From contig CAJNDS010001120.1 of assembly GCA_905221605.1 (NCBI GenBank), positions 1-33,750 on the forward strand: DNA of 33,750 nucleotides, given 5' to 3'. A model generated the notes under the pieces. It ran no database searches, was not told where the DNA came from, and saw nothing but the letters and a program-made list of their open reading frames with translations. This DNA comes from Symbiodinium natans (taxonomy: Eukaryota > Sar > Dinophyceae > Suessiales > Symbiodiniaceae). Positions 1 to 11,600 of this stretch are shown in pieces; position 1 is the stretch's first letter, and each line of letters starts with the position of its first letter. The translations under genes and the position numbers were made by a program.

Positions 1-275
1 AACACCCTCAGCAGCGAGGTCGAAAGTTCCCTCAGCACTCGGCGAGGCCGTACACAGGCAGCTATGTGGCTGGCAGAACTACCGAGCAAACACAGTGGTT
101 TCGGTTTGAGTCCTGTTGGAGCCCACCCTTAGGTACAGCCTCCAGGCCACCGATCCGCTCACTACCTGCGCACCCCACCGGGGTTGAGCCGAGACTTGAG
201 CCAGACAGGAACTTTCGTCTGCACGCTGCGAGGCGTAGCCACCCGAAGGGGCCGTTGGTCAGGGTGAAACTAAAC
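1..275 (+). repeat. Tail of a ~2.1-kb repeat unit (copy 0, partial)
   Basis: This stretch matches the ends of the full units further on. It shares the CACCCCACCGGGGTTGAGCC block, the TTGAGCCAGACAGGAAC block and the closing CGAGGCGTAGCCACCCGAAG block. It is more diverged from copies A-C in its first half than they are from each other. Two copies of the short CCTC...GAGG hairpin motif lie at about 4-23 and 27-50. No protein is recognised. Confidence 0.8.
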
Positions 276-331
276 TAAAAATTACCTCGCTTGAGGTGTT
301 GCGTTCTCAGCTAGGCCCTCTCTCAGCTGCA

Positions 332-355
332 ACCCTCAGCACTCGCGAGGCCGAA
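332..355. repeat. Representative short hairpin motif (CCTCAGC...GCGAGGCCGA)
   Basis: The 5' arm CCTC-A-GC pairs with the 3' arm GC-GAGG around a 3-6 nt loop. In many copies an outer TTC/GAA pair closes it with a CC bulge. Further copies lie near 27, 458, 1495, 2044, 2106, 2134, 3721 and in copies B and C. A sister class, CCTCAACCG.AGTGAGGCC, lies at 2521, 2760 and 3365. The shared structure with variable loop suggests a dispersed palindromic element and not chance. Confidence 0.65.
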
Positions 356-867
356 CTTTGCCTTCCGCATGCATTGCTGTTGAGGCACTTGTTGTGGCAT
401 CAGCCTCCGTAAGTTTGGCAATCCCCACTCAGCACTGGATGTTCTGTTCGAGGCATATTTCCTCAGCGCATGCGAGGCCGCATGAAACACGTGAGGTATG
501 AAAAACTGCTACTCCAGGTTCGTCCGCAGCTCCGGCTTTCTCGCACTTACTAACCGTGCCTTGCAGCCTCCCCCAAAGTAGCGTCACCCTGGCTTTCTCG
601 CTCTTACTCACCAGTTGACCAATAATGCATCTCACGCGGTTGCTTCATGGTAAAACTGCAGCTCGAGGTCCCGGCTTTCTCGCTCTTACTAACCCGGACC
701 GATACTGCAGAGAAGCATTGCCCTGTTGTTTCCCTTCAACGGAGGGAGGCGAGGCCGACAACCATTCCGCTGCATCAGCGCAGCCAGGCCCTCAGCTCCT
801 CACTGAGCCAGGGCTCTCTTTAGACAGAGTTCCCTTGCTGGCAAGCCCTCTATCTCTTTGTGACCCC

Positions 868-898
868 CGCGGTGCCACGTATAAGCAGCTGCACCGCG
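868..898. repeat. Inverted repeat CGCGGTGC/GCACCGCG around TATAAG
   Basis: Perfect 8-bp arms flank a 15-nt loop containing TATAAG. The arms are kept in copy C (about 6597-6627) and have one mismatch in copy B. The function is unknown; a promoter or RNA hairpin role is only a guess. Confidence 0.5.
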
Positions 899-1195
899 TG
901 TCTTAGGACCACAGTTTTCATTCGGATTTGTTGTTGTAGGCCTTCCAGTGCTTGAGGCCGAATCCAAACACCACATCTCACGTCACAAGGCTGGCAATTT
1001 GGCTCCAACATCTGAAGATAGTAACACATACTCTGCGTGGCGTCCGCGTGAGCTAGCCTGTCCTTTCTTTAGGAGTTCGGCTCCTTTCATCGCTTGTCTT
1101 ACAACAGGTCTCTTTCGGTGGCCCGTACTCAGCAGCCAGCACATTTTTACCATCCTCAGACCCAGAGCCCGCTTGGCCCCAGCAAGTGCCCATAC

Positions 1196-1236
1196 AAAAA
1201 AAAAAGGACAAAGATACCAAAAAAAAAAAAAAAAAA
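1196..1236 (+). repeat. Poly(A) insertion in copy A
   Basis: Two A runs (10 and 18 bases) flank GGACAAAGATACC. Copies B and C have only a short CATA(C)AAACCACTC at this place, so the tract is specific to copy A. It may be microsatellite growth or a small retroposed scrap. Confidence 0.8.
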
Positions 1237-2440
1237 CCACTCACCAGATAGTGAGAGCCAACATCTTCAAACAACCTCCAGCGGCCGTGCTGTGAGGACC
1301 TAAACATCTGCAAGGTTCCGCCTTGTCTGTGTGCCCGGACAGACCCCAGCCCTTGCAGGAGACGTGGATGTAAACCAAAGCAGGCCTGCCATGTCCAGCA
1401 GGCTGATTACCATTGGTTGCCTTCAGATGGGAAAAGCGCGAAGATCGGGTAACCTCCATCTGAATCCTTTCCGGCCAATACCAACCCTTACAAACCCTCA
1501 GCACGGAGCGAGGCCGAAGGAGGCTTCTTGGAATTGGTTTTCCGGGGAGCAGCCACCACCAGCTGCTCTTCAACTTGCACTGCGCCGCACCACAGTCCTA
1601 CTGCAAGTTCCTTGGCAACGGTTTCTCAGTAGCACCAGTCAATGAGCTTTACGACACTGATGCCTCTGGTTATTCATGTCCAGGCAGATCCACCAGGGTT
1701 GGGCCAAATCTTTTCTACCTGATTCTACCTGCGAAGAAAATCCTGTTGTGCTCAGCTTGCAGATCCCCGAAAACCTGCAAGCTTGGGCTCGAGCACACCG
1801 CAATTGTTCGGGACACTCCTGTCGCCACTGCAAGGATGCCTCTTGCAGTGCGACGTTGGCCTGCACTGTCTGCAGCGTGCCTGGCCGTTTCCCCCCGTGT
1901 TTCGGTCTCACCTTCGTTTTCCACACAAGTGAGCGAGGAACCCAAACTCACCTTCAGCACAGCCCTCAGTCCAAATGAGGGTCGGTGGGTTTTGCGCACC
2001 CAGAGACAGCAGGAATCTCTGGTGAGCAACAGGCTTGCGTCACCCCTCAAGCAAAGCGAGGCTGCAACTCTCACTGTGACCCAGAGCAGACTGTAGGCCA
2101 CAAGGTTCCCTCAGCAACGCGAGGACGAAAAGCTTCCCTCTAGCGAAGCGAGGCCGAAAACTGTGCACTCACGCCCTTCGTCGACGGCAGCAGTTGGCGG
2201 GCCGCCGCTCTATGACAGCTTAGCCGGTCAGCCGGCCTACGAGCAAACACCGTTTTGCCAGGCCTCAAAACGGAACCTACCCTTAGTTACAAGCCCCAGG
2301 GCCAGCCACAACGGCACTAAAGACGCTCTCTACCTGAGCACCCCACCGGGGTTGAGCCGAAACCTTGAGCCAGACAGGAACTTTCGTCTGCACGCTGCGA
2401 GGCGTAGCCACCCGAAGGGGCTGTGGGTTCAAGTGAAACA

Positions 2441-3886
2441 AAAGCTTACTAAAACTGTGGGGTGAAACTGCCGGCAAGTTCCCCCTCTCATTCCTTGTCC
2501 TCGGTTTTGACGTACCGCTACCCTCAACCGAAGTGAGGCCGGAATGTCGTTTTGACCAAGTCGTTGCCATTGGCTTGAAGACTTTGGCCAAGGCAAATTG
2601 CCTGTATGCTTGCACATTCTCTGTGTTGTCTATTCGGGAGGTGATCCATGCCCTCGTTCGTGGAGGCCGCTATCCCTCAACCGAATGGAGGTCATTCCTG
2701 TAGACCCAGATGCTCGTTCTACGAGTCTCATTGCATGTCCTGAGTGCTTCCATCCACACCCCTCAACCGTAGTGAGGCCGGACATGTCTTCAAACCAGGT
2801 CATGGCCCAAGGCTTCATGGACTCTGGTTACGGTGGCTGCCTCTTGCATGCACAGGGCATACTTCCTGTGGCTTTTGCCGGGAGGTGATCCATGCCCTCC
2901 GATTCTCAGAGGCCGCTATCCCTCTACCGGCGGGGTGGTCAATCCCCATAGACCGTTCCATATTGATTGAGGCCAATTCTGCACTTTCTCGTCATCTCAC
3001 CTTGACGGATCCATGCCCTCGATTCACACATCTCCAACACGAGCCAAGCAGGAGGAACAGGTGAAGTACCTGCCCAACCCCTTTTTAGGCTGGAGGACGC
3101 TAAGCGACCGAAATCGCCGCTACGCACCGGTGACCCCACGCCACACACCTTCAACAGGTGGCCGGTACAGGCGCCTGACAGGGGGCCGGGCAAGGTGCCG
3201 ACAACCAGGTCAAACCCACCCTGCCTGTGAGGATATTATGTACGAGGCCGCTATCCATTGTGAGACTTGACATTCTCCAATCCAGCCGTAGTCATTGTTC
3301 CAAAGACAGTCGGCTGGCTCTCTTGCTTGCCACCAAAACTCCATACTCTCACTTGGGAGTCGATTTCCCTCAACCGAAGTGAGGCCCACTCTGCGACCAC
3401 GGGTTAGCTGCATGCTTGGTCCTTGTGGGCATTTCTGAAAGCAGTGACAACGAATCCTCCACGGATTACGTCCCGGCTAATCCAGGGTTCTCAGCAGCTC
3501 CGGTGTTCTCGCACGTACTAACCGTGCCTTGCTGTTCTCCCCAGAATCGCCCTGGCTTTCTCGCACTTACTTACCAGTCGACGTATTCCTCACCACAAAG
3601 TTCACTGCCTTTGGGACTCGAGGCTTCTCCAGTGCAATGCTGGTTCCTGCCCTTTGCTGGCCTCCATGCCTGGCCAGTGTCCCTCATCCATATTCTGGAG
3701 TTTGCTCTTTATAGCTCACATTCCCTCAGACCAAAGTCGAGGCCGAATGTTGCTTTGTTTGATTGAGCTCTGCTGGGCTGCGGTTGTACCTATCAATTGC
3801 TCCGACACACCGGCACCGCGGAGTCTATGCTTCAAGCTGCTTTACCGCTTTGCGCCCAGTAGCATCAGCCGTCCAAGCTGCATGCA
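2441..3886 (+). repeat. Diverged spacer with degenerate ~240-bp repeats
   Basis: This segment separates copies A and B. Its left part holds a degenerate repeat: GGGAGGTGATCCATGCCCTC occurs at about 2637 and 2880, followed each time by GAGGCCGCTATCCCTC. Each unit is also preceded by a CCTCAACCG..GTGAGGCCGGA hairpin. From about 3492 to 3600 it resembles the 526-630 part of the 2.1-kb unit (TTCTCGCAC.TACTAACCGTGCCTTGC), so it includes an older decayed piece of the same unit. No convincing gene is present. Confidence 0.6.
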
Positions 3887-6007
3887 CTAAAAATTACCTC
3901 GCTTGAGGTGTTGCGTTCTCAGCTAGGCCCTCTCTCAGCTGCAACCCTCAGCACTCGCGAGGCCGAACTTTGCCCTCCGCATGCATTGCTGTTGAGGCAC
4001 TTGTTGTGGCATCAGCCTCCGTAAGTTTGGCAATCCCCACTCAGCACTGGATGTTCGAGGCATATTCCTCAGCGCATGCGAGGCCGCAAAGTAAAACACG
4101 TGAGGTATGAAAGACTGCTACTCCAGGTTCGTCCGCAGCTCCGGCTTTCTCGCACTTACTAACCGTGCCTTGCAGCCTCCCCCAAAGTAGCGTCACCCTG
4201 GCTTTCTCGCTCTTACTCACCAGTTGACCATTTACATCTCACGCGGTTGCTTCATGGTAAAACTGCAGCTCGAGGTCCCGGTGTTCTCGCTCTTACTAAC
4301 CCGGACCGACACTGCAGAGAAGCATTACTGTTGTTCCCTCAGCGGAGGCGAGGCCGAACAACCATTCCGCTGCATCAGCGCAGCCAGGCCCTCAGCTCCT
4401 CACTGAGCCAGGGCTATCTCTAGACAGAGTTCCCTTGCTGGCAAGCCCTCTATCTCTATGTGACCCCCGCGGTGCCACGTATAAGCAGCTGCTCCGCGTG
4501 TCTTAGGACCACAGTTTTCATTCGGATTTGTTGTTGTAGGCCTTCCAGTGCTTGAGGCCGAATCCAAACACCACATCTCACGTCACACGGCTAGGCAATT
4601 TGGCTCCAACATCTGAAGATAGTGACACATACTCTGCGTGGCGTCCGCGTGAGCTAGCCTGTCCTAGAGTTTAGGAGTTCGGCTCCTTTCATCGCTTGTC
4701 TTACCACAGGTCTCTTTCGGTGGCCCGTACTCAGCAGCCAGCACATGTACCATCCTCAGACGCCAGAGCCGCCTTGCCCCAGCAAGTGCCCATAAAACCA
4801 CTCACCAGACAGTGAGAGCCACCATCTTCAAACAACCTCCAGCGGCCGTGCCGCGAGGACCTAAACATCTGCAAGGTTCCGCCTTGTCTGTGTGCACGGA
4901 CAGACCCCAGCCCTTGCAGGAGACGTGGATGTAAACAAAAGCAGGCCTGCCATGTCCAGCAGGCTGATTACCATTGGTTGCCTTCAGATGGGAAAAGCGC
5001 GAAGATCGGGTAACCTCCATCTGAATCCTTTCCGGCCAATACCAACCCTTACAAACCCTCAGCACGGAGCGAGGCCGAAGGAGGCTTTCTTGGACTATTG
5101 GTTTTCCGGGGAGCAGCCACCAACAGCTGCTCTTCAACTTGCACTGCGCCGCACCACAGTCCTACTGCAAGTTCTTTGGCAACAGTTTCTCAGTAGCACC
5201 AGTCAATGAGCTTTACGACACTGATGCCGCTGGTTATTTGTGTCCAGGCAGATCCACCAGGGTTGGGCCAAATCTTTTCTTCCTGATTCTACCTGCGAAG
5301 AAAATCCTGTTGTGCTCAGCTTGCCGATCCCCGAAAACCTGCAAGCTTGGGCTCGAGCACACCGCTATTGTTCGGGACACTCCTGTCACCACTGCAAGGA
5401 TGCCGCTTGCAGTGCGACGTTGGCCTGCACTGTCTGCAGCGTGCCTGGCCGTTTTCCCCCCGTGTTTCGGTCTCTCCTTCGTTTTCCACACAAGTGAGCG
5501 AGGAACCCAAACTCACCTTCAGCACAGCCCTCAATCCAAATGAGGGTCGGTGGGTTTTGCTCACCCAGAGACAGCAGGAATCTCTGGTGAGCAACAGGCT
5601 AGCGTCACCCCTCAAGCAATGCGAGGCTGCAACTCTCACTGTGACCCAGAGCAGACTGTAGGTCACAAGGTTCCCTCAGCAACGCGAGGACGAAAAGCTA
5701 CCCTCCAGCGAAGCGAGGCCGAAAACTGTGCACTCACGCCCTTCGTCGACGGCAGCAGTTGGCGGGCCGCCGCTCTATGACAGCTTAGCCGGTCAGCCGG
5801 CCTACGAGCAAACACAGTTTTGCCAGGCCTCAAAACGGGACCTACCCTTAGTTACAAGCCCCAGGGCCAGCCACAACGGCACTAAAGACGCTCTCTACCT
5901 GAGCACCCCACCGGGGTTGAGCCGAAACCTTGAGCCAGGTGAATTTTACGTCTCCACGCTGCGAGGCGTAGCCACCCGAAGGGGCCGTTGGTCAAGGTGA
6001 AACTAAA
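3887..6007 (+). repeat. 2.1-kb macrosatellite unit, copy B
   Basis: Near-identical to copies A and C and directly abutting copy C, giving a head-to-tail period of 2,121 bp. It carries the local variant CAGGTGAATTTTAC (5936-5949) in place of the sequence found in copies 0 and A. The same variant in copy C is where the copia element sits. Confidence 0.85.
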
Positions 6008-8062
6008 CTAAAAATTACCTCGCTTGAGGTGTTGCGTTCTCAGCTAGGCCCTCTCTCAGCTGCAACCCTCAGCACTCGCGAGGCCGAACTTTGCCCTCCG
6101 CATGCATTGATGTTGAGGCACTTGTTGTGGCATCAGCCTCCGTAAGTTTGGCAATCCCCACTCAGCACTGGATGTTCTGTTCGAGGCATATTTCCTCAGC
6201 GCATGCGAGGCCGCAAAGTGAAACACGTGAGGTATGAAAAACTGCTACTCCAGGATCGTCCGCAGCTCCGGCTTTCTCGCACTTACTAACCGTGCCTTGC
6301 AGCCTCCCCCAAAGTAGCGTCACCCTGGCTTTCTCGCTCTTACTCACCAGTTGACCAATAATGCATCTCACGCGGTTGCTTCATGGTAAAACTGCAGCTC
6401 GAGGTCCCGGCGTTCTCGCTCTTACTAACCCGGACCGACACTGCAGAGAAGCATTGACTGTTGTTCCCTCAGCGGAGGCGAGGCCGAACAACCATTCCGC
6501 TGCATCAGCGCAGCCAGGCCCTCAGCTCCTCACTGAGCCAGGGCTCTCTTTAGCCAGAGTTCCCCTGCTGGCAAGCCCTCTATCTCTTTGTGACCCCCGC
6601 GGTGCCACGTATAAGCAGCTGCACCGCGTGTCTTAGGACCACAGTTTTCATTCGGATTTGTTGTTGTAGGCCTTCCAGTGCTTGAGGCCGAATCCAAACA
6701 CCACATCTCACGTCACAAGGCTGGCAATTTGGCTCCAACATCTGAAGATAGTAACACATACTCTGCGTGGCGTCCGCGTGAGCTAGCCTGTCCTTTCTTT
6801 AGGAGTTCGGCTCCTTTCATCGCTTGTCTTACCACAGGTCTCTTTCGGTGGCCCGTACTCAGCAGCCAGCACATGTACCATCCTCAGACGCCAGAGCCGC
6901 CTTGCCCCAGCAAGTGCCCATACAAACCACTCACCAGATAGTGAGAGCCAACATCTTCAAACAACCTCCAGCGGCCGTGCCGCGAGGACCTAAACATCTG
7001 CAAGGTTCCGCCTTGTCTGTGTGCACGGACAGACCCCAGCCCTTGCAGGAGACGTGGATGTAAACAAAAGCAGGCCTGCCATGTCCAGCAGGCTGATTAC
7101 CATTGGTTGCCTTCAGATGGGAAAAGCGCGAAGATCGGGTAACCTCCATCTGAATCCTTTCCGGCCAATACCAACCCTTACAAACCCTCAGCACGGAGCG
7201 AGGCCGAAGGAGGCTTCTTGGACTATTGGTTTTCCGGGGAGCAGCCACCACCAGCTGCTCTTCAACTTGCACTGCGCCGCACCACAGTCCTACTGCAAGT
7301 TCCTTGGCAACGGTTTCTCAGTAGCACCAGTCAATGAGCTTTACGACACTGATGCCTCTGGTTATTTATGTCCAGGCAGATCCACCAGGGTTGGGCCAAA
7401 TCTTTTCTACCTGATTCTACCTGCGAAGAAAATCCTGTTGTGCTCAGCTTGCAGATCCCCGAAAACCTGCAAGCTTGGGCTCGAGCACACCGCAATTGTT
7501 CGGGACACTCCTGTCGCCACTGCAAGGATGCCTCTTGCAGTGCGACGTTGGCCTGCACTGTCTGCAGCGTGCCTGGCCGTTTCCCCCCGTGTTTCGGTCT
7601 CACCTTCGTTTTCCACACAAGTGAGCGAGGAACCCAAACTCACCTTCAGCACAGCCCTCAATCCAAATGAGGGTCGGTGGGTTTTGCTCACCCAGAGACA
7701 GCAGGAATCTCTGGTGAGCAACAGGCTTGCGTCACCCCTCAAGCAAATCGAGGCTGCAACTCTCACTGTGACCCAGAGCAGACTGTAGGCCACAAGGTTC
7801 CCTCAGCAACGCGAGGACGAAAAGCTTCCCTCTAGCGAAGCGAAGCCGAAAACTGTGCACTCACGCCCTTCGTCGACGGCAGCAGTTGGCGGGCCGCCGC
7901 TCTATGACAGCTTAGCCGGTCAGCCGGCCTACGAGCAAACACAGTTTTGCCAGGCCTCAAAACGGAACCTACCCTTAGTTACAAGCCCCAGGGCCAGCCA
8001 CAACGGCACTAAAGACGCTCTCTACCTGAGCACCCCACCGGGGTTGAGCCGAAACCTTGAGC
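6008..8062 (+). repeat. 2.1-kb macrosatellite unit, copy C, cut by a retroelement
   Basis: Homologous to copies A and B until CTTGAGCCAGGTGAATTTTAC, after which the copia-type element begins. The remaining ~60 bp of the unit (the CACGCTGCGAGGCGTAGCC end) are not found on the far side of the element. The right flank has therefore been rearranged, or copy C was already truncated. It contains the longest frame of the array (255 codons at 7021-7788), which is not kept in copies A or B. Confidence 0.85.
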
Positions 8063-8079
8063 CAGGTGAATTTTACACA
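8063..8079. repeat. Left 17-bp border repeat of the copia element
   Basis: CAGGTGAATTTTACACA, identical to 16592-16608. The first 14 bases also occur inside intact copy B at 5936-5949, so they belong to the satellite and not to the element. Confidence 0.7.
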
Positions 8080-8115
8080 CCCCCTCATGCACAGATGGTC
8101 CTGGGGTAGTTCCCT

Positions 8116-8645
8116 TCAGTCCTTTCTTTCCTCCTGCTTCAGGATCTTCTTTCCAATCCTGACCAGAGCCTTTCCAAGCTCTTCCGGGTAGGTCCCAGAC
8201 TCCTTCAGAGACGCACTCTTCGAGTGTTCGTGGTTTCCTGCGCAAACGTACGAAGACAGTTCCCACACGCAGGCAGCACTATTAGAAGCGAACCACCATC
8301 TCTTCCAAGTCTTCTCTCTTTTCTCGAAGCAGCACCTATCTACCAGACATCCTTGCGTCAGACCTATGCTTTTAGAGACTTCTAGAAATACCGTTTCCTT
8401 CCACAAAGAGGACCTCTCAGGCCATTCGTGGGTTAACAGCAAACCCTCGTTCGAGGAATAGGGGCCGAAGAGCTTCCCTATCAGTCTCCAGCAACTCTTG
8501 TGAATCTTTAGCGTCTTCCGCCAAAGTTCCAGACCTCGTCGCTTGCGAAAACGTAGGTACCTCAAGGGGCAGCCTGAGCTGCAAAGCGTAGACAAATGCG
8601 CAAAGACACGGACCTTTCCCTGTTTCAGACTCTTAAGACCTCTTC
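8116..8645 (-). pseudogene. Displaced C-terminal methyltransferase-like domain of copia pol
   Basis: This minus-strand frame continues the domain that starts at the end of the upstream pol frame but is shifted relative to it, so one indel near 8625-8645 separates them. The 159-residue frame has STLCSSGCP near its start, HEWPERSSLW in the middle and a CAGNHEHSKS block followed by TYPEEL near the end. Together with LELCCEESSA in the upstream frame, this looks like a Rossmann-type methyltransferase with a PC-like loop and an E.P motif. Domains of this kind follow RNase H in other dinoflagellate copia elements as far as I recall. The function is inferred, and the canonical G.G of motif I appears lost (EESS), so it may be inactive. 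Confidence 0.6.
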
Positions 8646-11600
8646 AAGAACAAGAAAGGTGTTTTTACTCAGAAGATTTATTTCCCGAGTCACTACGAAG
8701 TACGCTATGCCTTTCTCTCGAGCACAAGCTTTCGCTATAGCACTCGACTCTTCGCAGCAAAGCTCCAGAACGACGAGCGACACTGTTCCTCTGGCCAATG
8801 CCGTCGCGGCTTCCATCCAGGAGCTAGGAACCTCCAGCGGAGAGGACCTTACTGCGTTCGAAGATACTTCCTCAGTGATATTGGGCTCATTTCTTACTTC
8901 TTTGACGTTTTCTTCGGATATCGACGACCACGATTCTGGCTCGATAATGAGGCCAGCGGCCTCACAAAGACTGACCAAATTCTCCGCAGTTGGGGACTTC
9001 GTTAGAGCATCTGCGGGGTTGAGTTTCCCCGGTATATACTCCAGCGTCAATCTTTCCTTGGCGACTAGCTGTTGGAGAAAAGCCGCTCGCAACTCTATGT
9101 GGCGGACTTTCCTAAGGAGGGTACTCATTTGCGCTATCGACAGGGCGCTTTCAGAGTCCCCGTACGCGTGCAACTGATACCGGCCTTCCTCCGAGTCAGA
9201 AGGCATCCCCTCCACCATCGTCTGCACCAACAGAGATATATACAATCCCTCTCTTGCGATTTCAGTCAGCGCTGCTAGCTCGGCTTCTGCCGATGACAGA
9301 GCTACGGTCGTCTGTTTCCGACTGAACGTCTTCAAGCAACAGTTGTTCCAGGTCACAATTCCACCACTCACAGAGTTCAAACCCCAAGACGCGTCAACAA
9401 AACACGACACTGACTCTCGGTCCTCATCAGGGGCTAAAAGCTCTCTACGTGAGGGGAACACTTGGACCTTATGCGGTAAACCAGACACCCATCTCAGAAC
9501 ATCCCTCATACAAGCTTCGGCTGCTTCATTGGGGGCTGACTGGTGTCTTCCTAGAAAACCGCATACATACCGCAAATCAGGTCTTGAAAGCGACGCCCAG
9601 GCTAGGCGTCCCAAGGTACGCCTATAGCGCTCGTGCGCCTCTGGCGTAAGAGGTGTGTCCTGTCCTTTCTTGATGAGGTCAGCATACCGCCGCTCTAATG
9701 GTGGAAGCTTCGGCGCCACCTTAGTGATTCCGTACTCCTCACAGCAAGACCTCAAGTACTTGGCGTCCAAGCCAAAGTATACGCAGGGCTCTCCGGGCTT
9801 TTTCCGGAAGATCCTACGTCCCAAGAAAGACACCTCACCTGGTTTTCCTTCCAAGAGCTCACCTGTTAGCTTAAGCTTGTAGCGTTTCTTCAGGTCTTCA
9901 TACACCTTTCGAGCTTCGGCGGTGTTCTCGGCCCAAATCAACAGATCGTCAACATAAAAGAGGACAATCACCAAACCATTCTTGGTTTTCTTGCGGAAGA
10001 TTGTAGGGTCCAAGATCTGCTGGAATCCTTGGTTTCCCAAGTACGCCGACAGCTCCTTGTACCAAGAAAGCGGGGCACTTCGAAGCCCGTTCATGGCACG
10101 AAACAGTTTCAAGAAGACCCTTTCGCCAGTCTTTGCGTTTCCTATGTTACTCGGAAGCTGCACAAACTCCGGCCGCGCAATAGCGGCGTGCATGAAGGCT
10201 ACCGAGACGTCACAGGACAGCACAGACCCTTTTCTACATAGAACAGAAAGTAGGAGCCGCAACCCTTCCAGGCTGGTGGTCGGAGAATAGATCCCCTCAG
10301 CGAGCGTGGTGCCGCCCATAGCGGCAAAATCGCGGACAACAAGTCTAGAGCGGTAAAGACCAGGCTTCTTAACCGTATTGACCCAACGGCTCGAAAGAAC
10401 TCTTCTTCCGCTCTCCTTAGCAAGTCGATACGCTTCTCGCTCGCTCACCACTTCTCCAACGTTGAACGACTCCAATTCTTCTAGTTCTAATTTCATGGAC
10501 AGATAGAGGAGTTTGGGATCTAACAGCTCACCAGAGGTCTCTGACACAGCTTGTTGGGGGACCTGACAACAGATTCTACTCCCTCCAAACTTAAGCTCAA
10601 AGGAAGACGCCGCTTGATTGCTCACAGCGCGGCAGTCAGGTCCTTCACCTAACTTCTGAAGATAATGATCCGTCAACCAATCAATCTCCATGTCCTCCAT
10701 GTCAGGTTCAGGAAGATCGCCACCTGCTACCCCCTCATGACCTTCAGACCCCACTTCTGTGGGCTCGTAATCCGGGACATAATCAGGAAGCATTTCTTCA
10801 TCCTCTGGGGCTTCAATCTCTTCTTCTTTTGGAACAATGGGTTCCGCAGGCGGTTCAAACAGCAAAGGCTTTTCGGGGTCCTGCGTATCAAGCACAAGAG
10901 GATTAGCTTTAGCTAACAGCTCCAACGCTGGGCTGTCGTACGTGGGTTCGTCCCGTTCAAAGATCCCACGACACGCTGGAAAGACCTCAATCTCTCCATC
11001 TCCTCCAATGACAGTTCCATACACACCTCCACCTCTAGGATGGACGGGGCCCAGATAGCTCACTCGAACCGTCTTGGCTCCCCGGAACTTTTCTAGATGT
11101 CGTTTGGAACCGCCAACTTTGGCCTGCGCAGAACAGCCGAAGGGAAGCGTCCTAGTCCTTTGGACTATCTCCTCGTGCAACCTGTCTATTGCTGTGGTAC
11201 TATTGTTGCTGTCAAAGTTCCACAAGTTGAAACTGCGTGCGGCGTACAGCAAACAAGTCTGCCACAACATTCCACCTAAAGGTAACTGCCAAGCAGCGCC
11301 ACCTTCTTCAGCAGGTCGTCGACGCTTTATCTCCGCCTCTAGGTCGAGCCATATCGACCAAAATCCCTGCTTCATCGCAGAGACCTGCCTTTCCACAGCA
11401 CCTTTAGACTGCGGACGGTATCCTGGCACAACATCTACAATCGTAGGGTTCTCGCGCCTCTGCGCCGCGACCCTCTCGCACATGGATATCAGACCCTGTT
11501 CGTTATCGCACCGAAACGTTAAAGTCTTTTGGTGCAATCCAATTTCGCGGATAAACCGATCGATATTGAATAACAAGTTCGGGTCGTGTAGTTCCATGGC

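Larger units (their letters stand above)
276..2440 (+). repeat. 2.1-kb macrosatellite unit, copy A
   Basis: This is the first full copy of a unit that recurs at 3887 and 6008. It starts at CTAAAAATTACCTCGCTTG and ends near the CGTAGCCACCCGAAGGGG block. Copies align along their whole length with scattered substitutions and small indels. Reading frames in the unit are not conserved between copies: the longest frame is 173 codons in copy A, 134 in B and 255 in C. I therefore treat the unit as non-coding. It carries several copies of the short hairpin motif and one 8-bp inverted repeat (868-875/891-898). Confidence 0.85.

Noticed and set aside
7021-7788. A 255-codon plus-strand frame in macrosatellite copy C.
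   Set aside because: The same sequence in copies A and B is broken into shorter shifted frames, so it is not conserved as a protein.
8040-8110. A normal 3' LTR of the copia element.
   Set aside because: Only about 40 bp lie between the last stop and the border, and no sequence there repeats in the 5' leader beyond the 17-bp word.
8596-9177. Long plus-strand frames opposite the copia pol gene (also 11074-11667, 14570-15196 and others).
   Set aside because: They are antisense shadows of the minus-strand integrase, reverse transcriptase and gag frames, which carry the known motifs.
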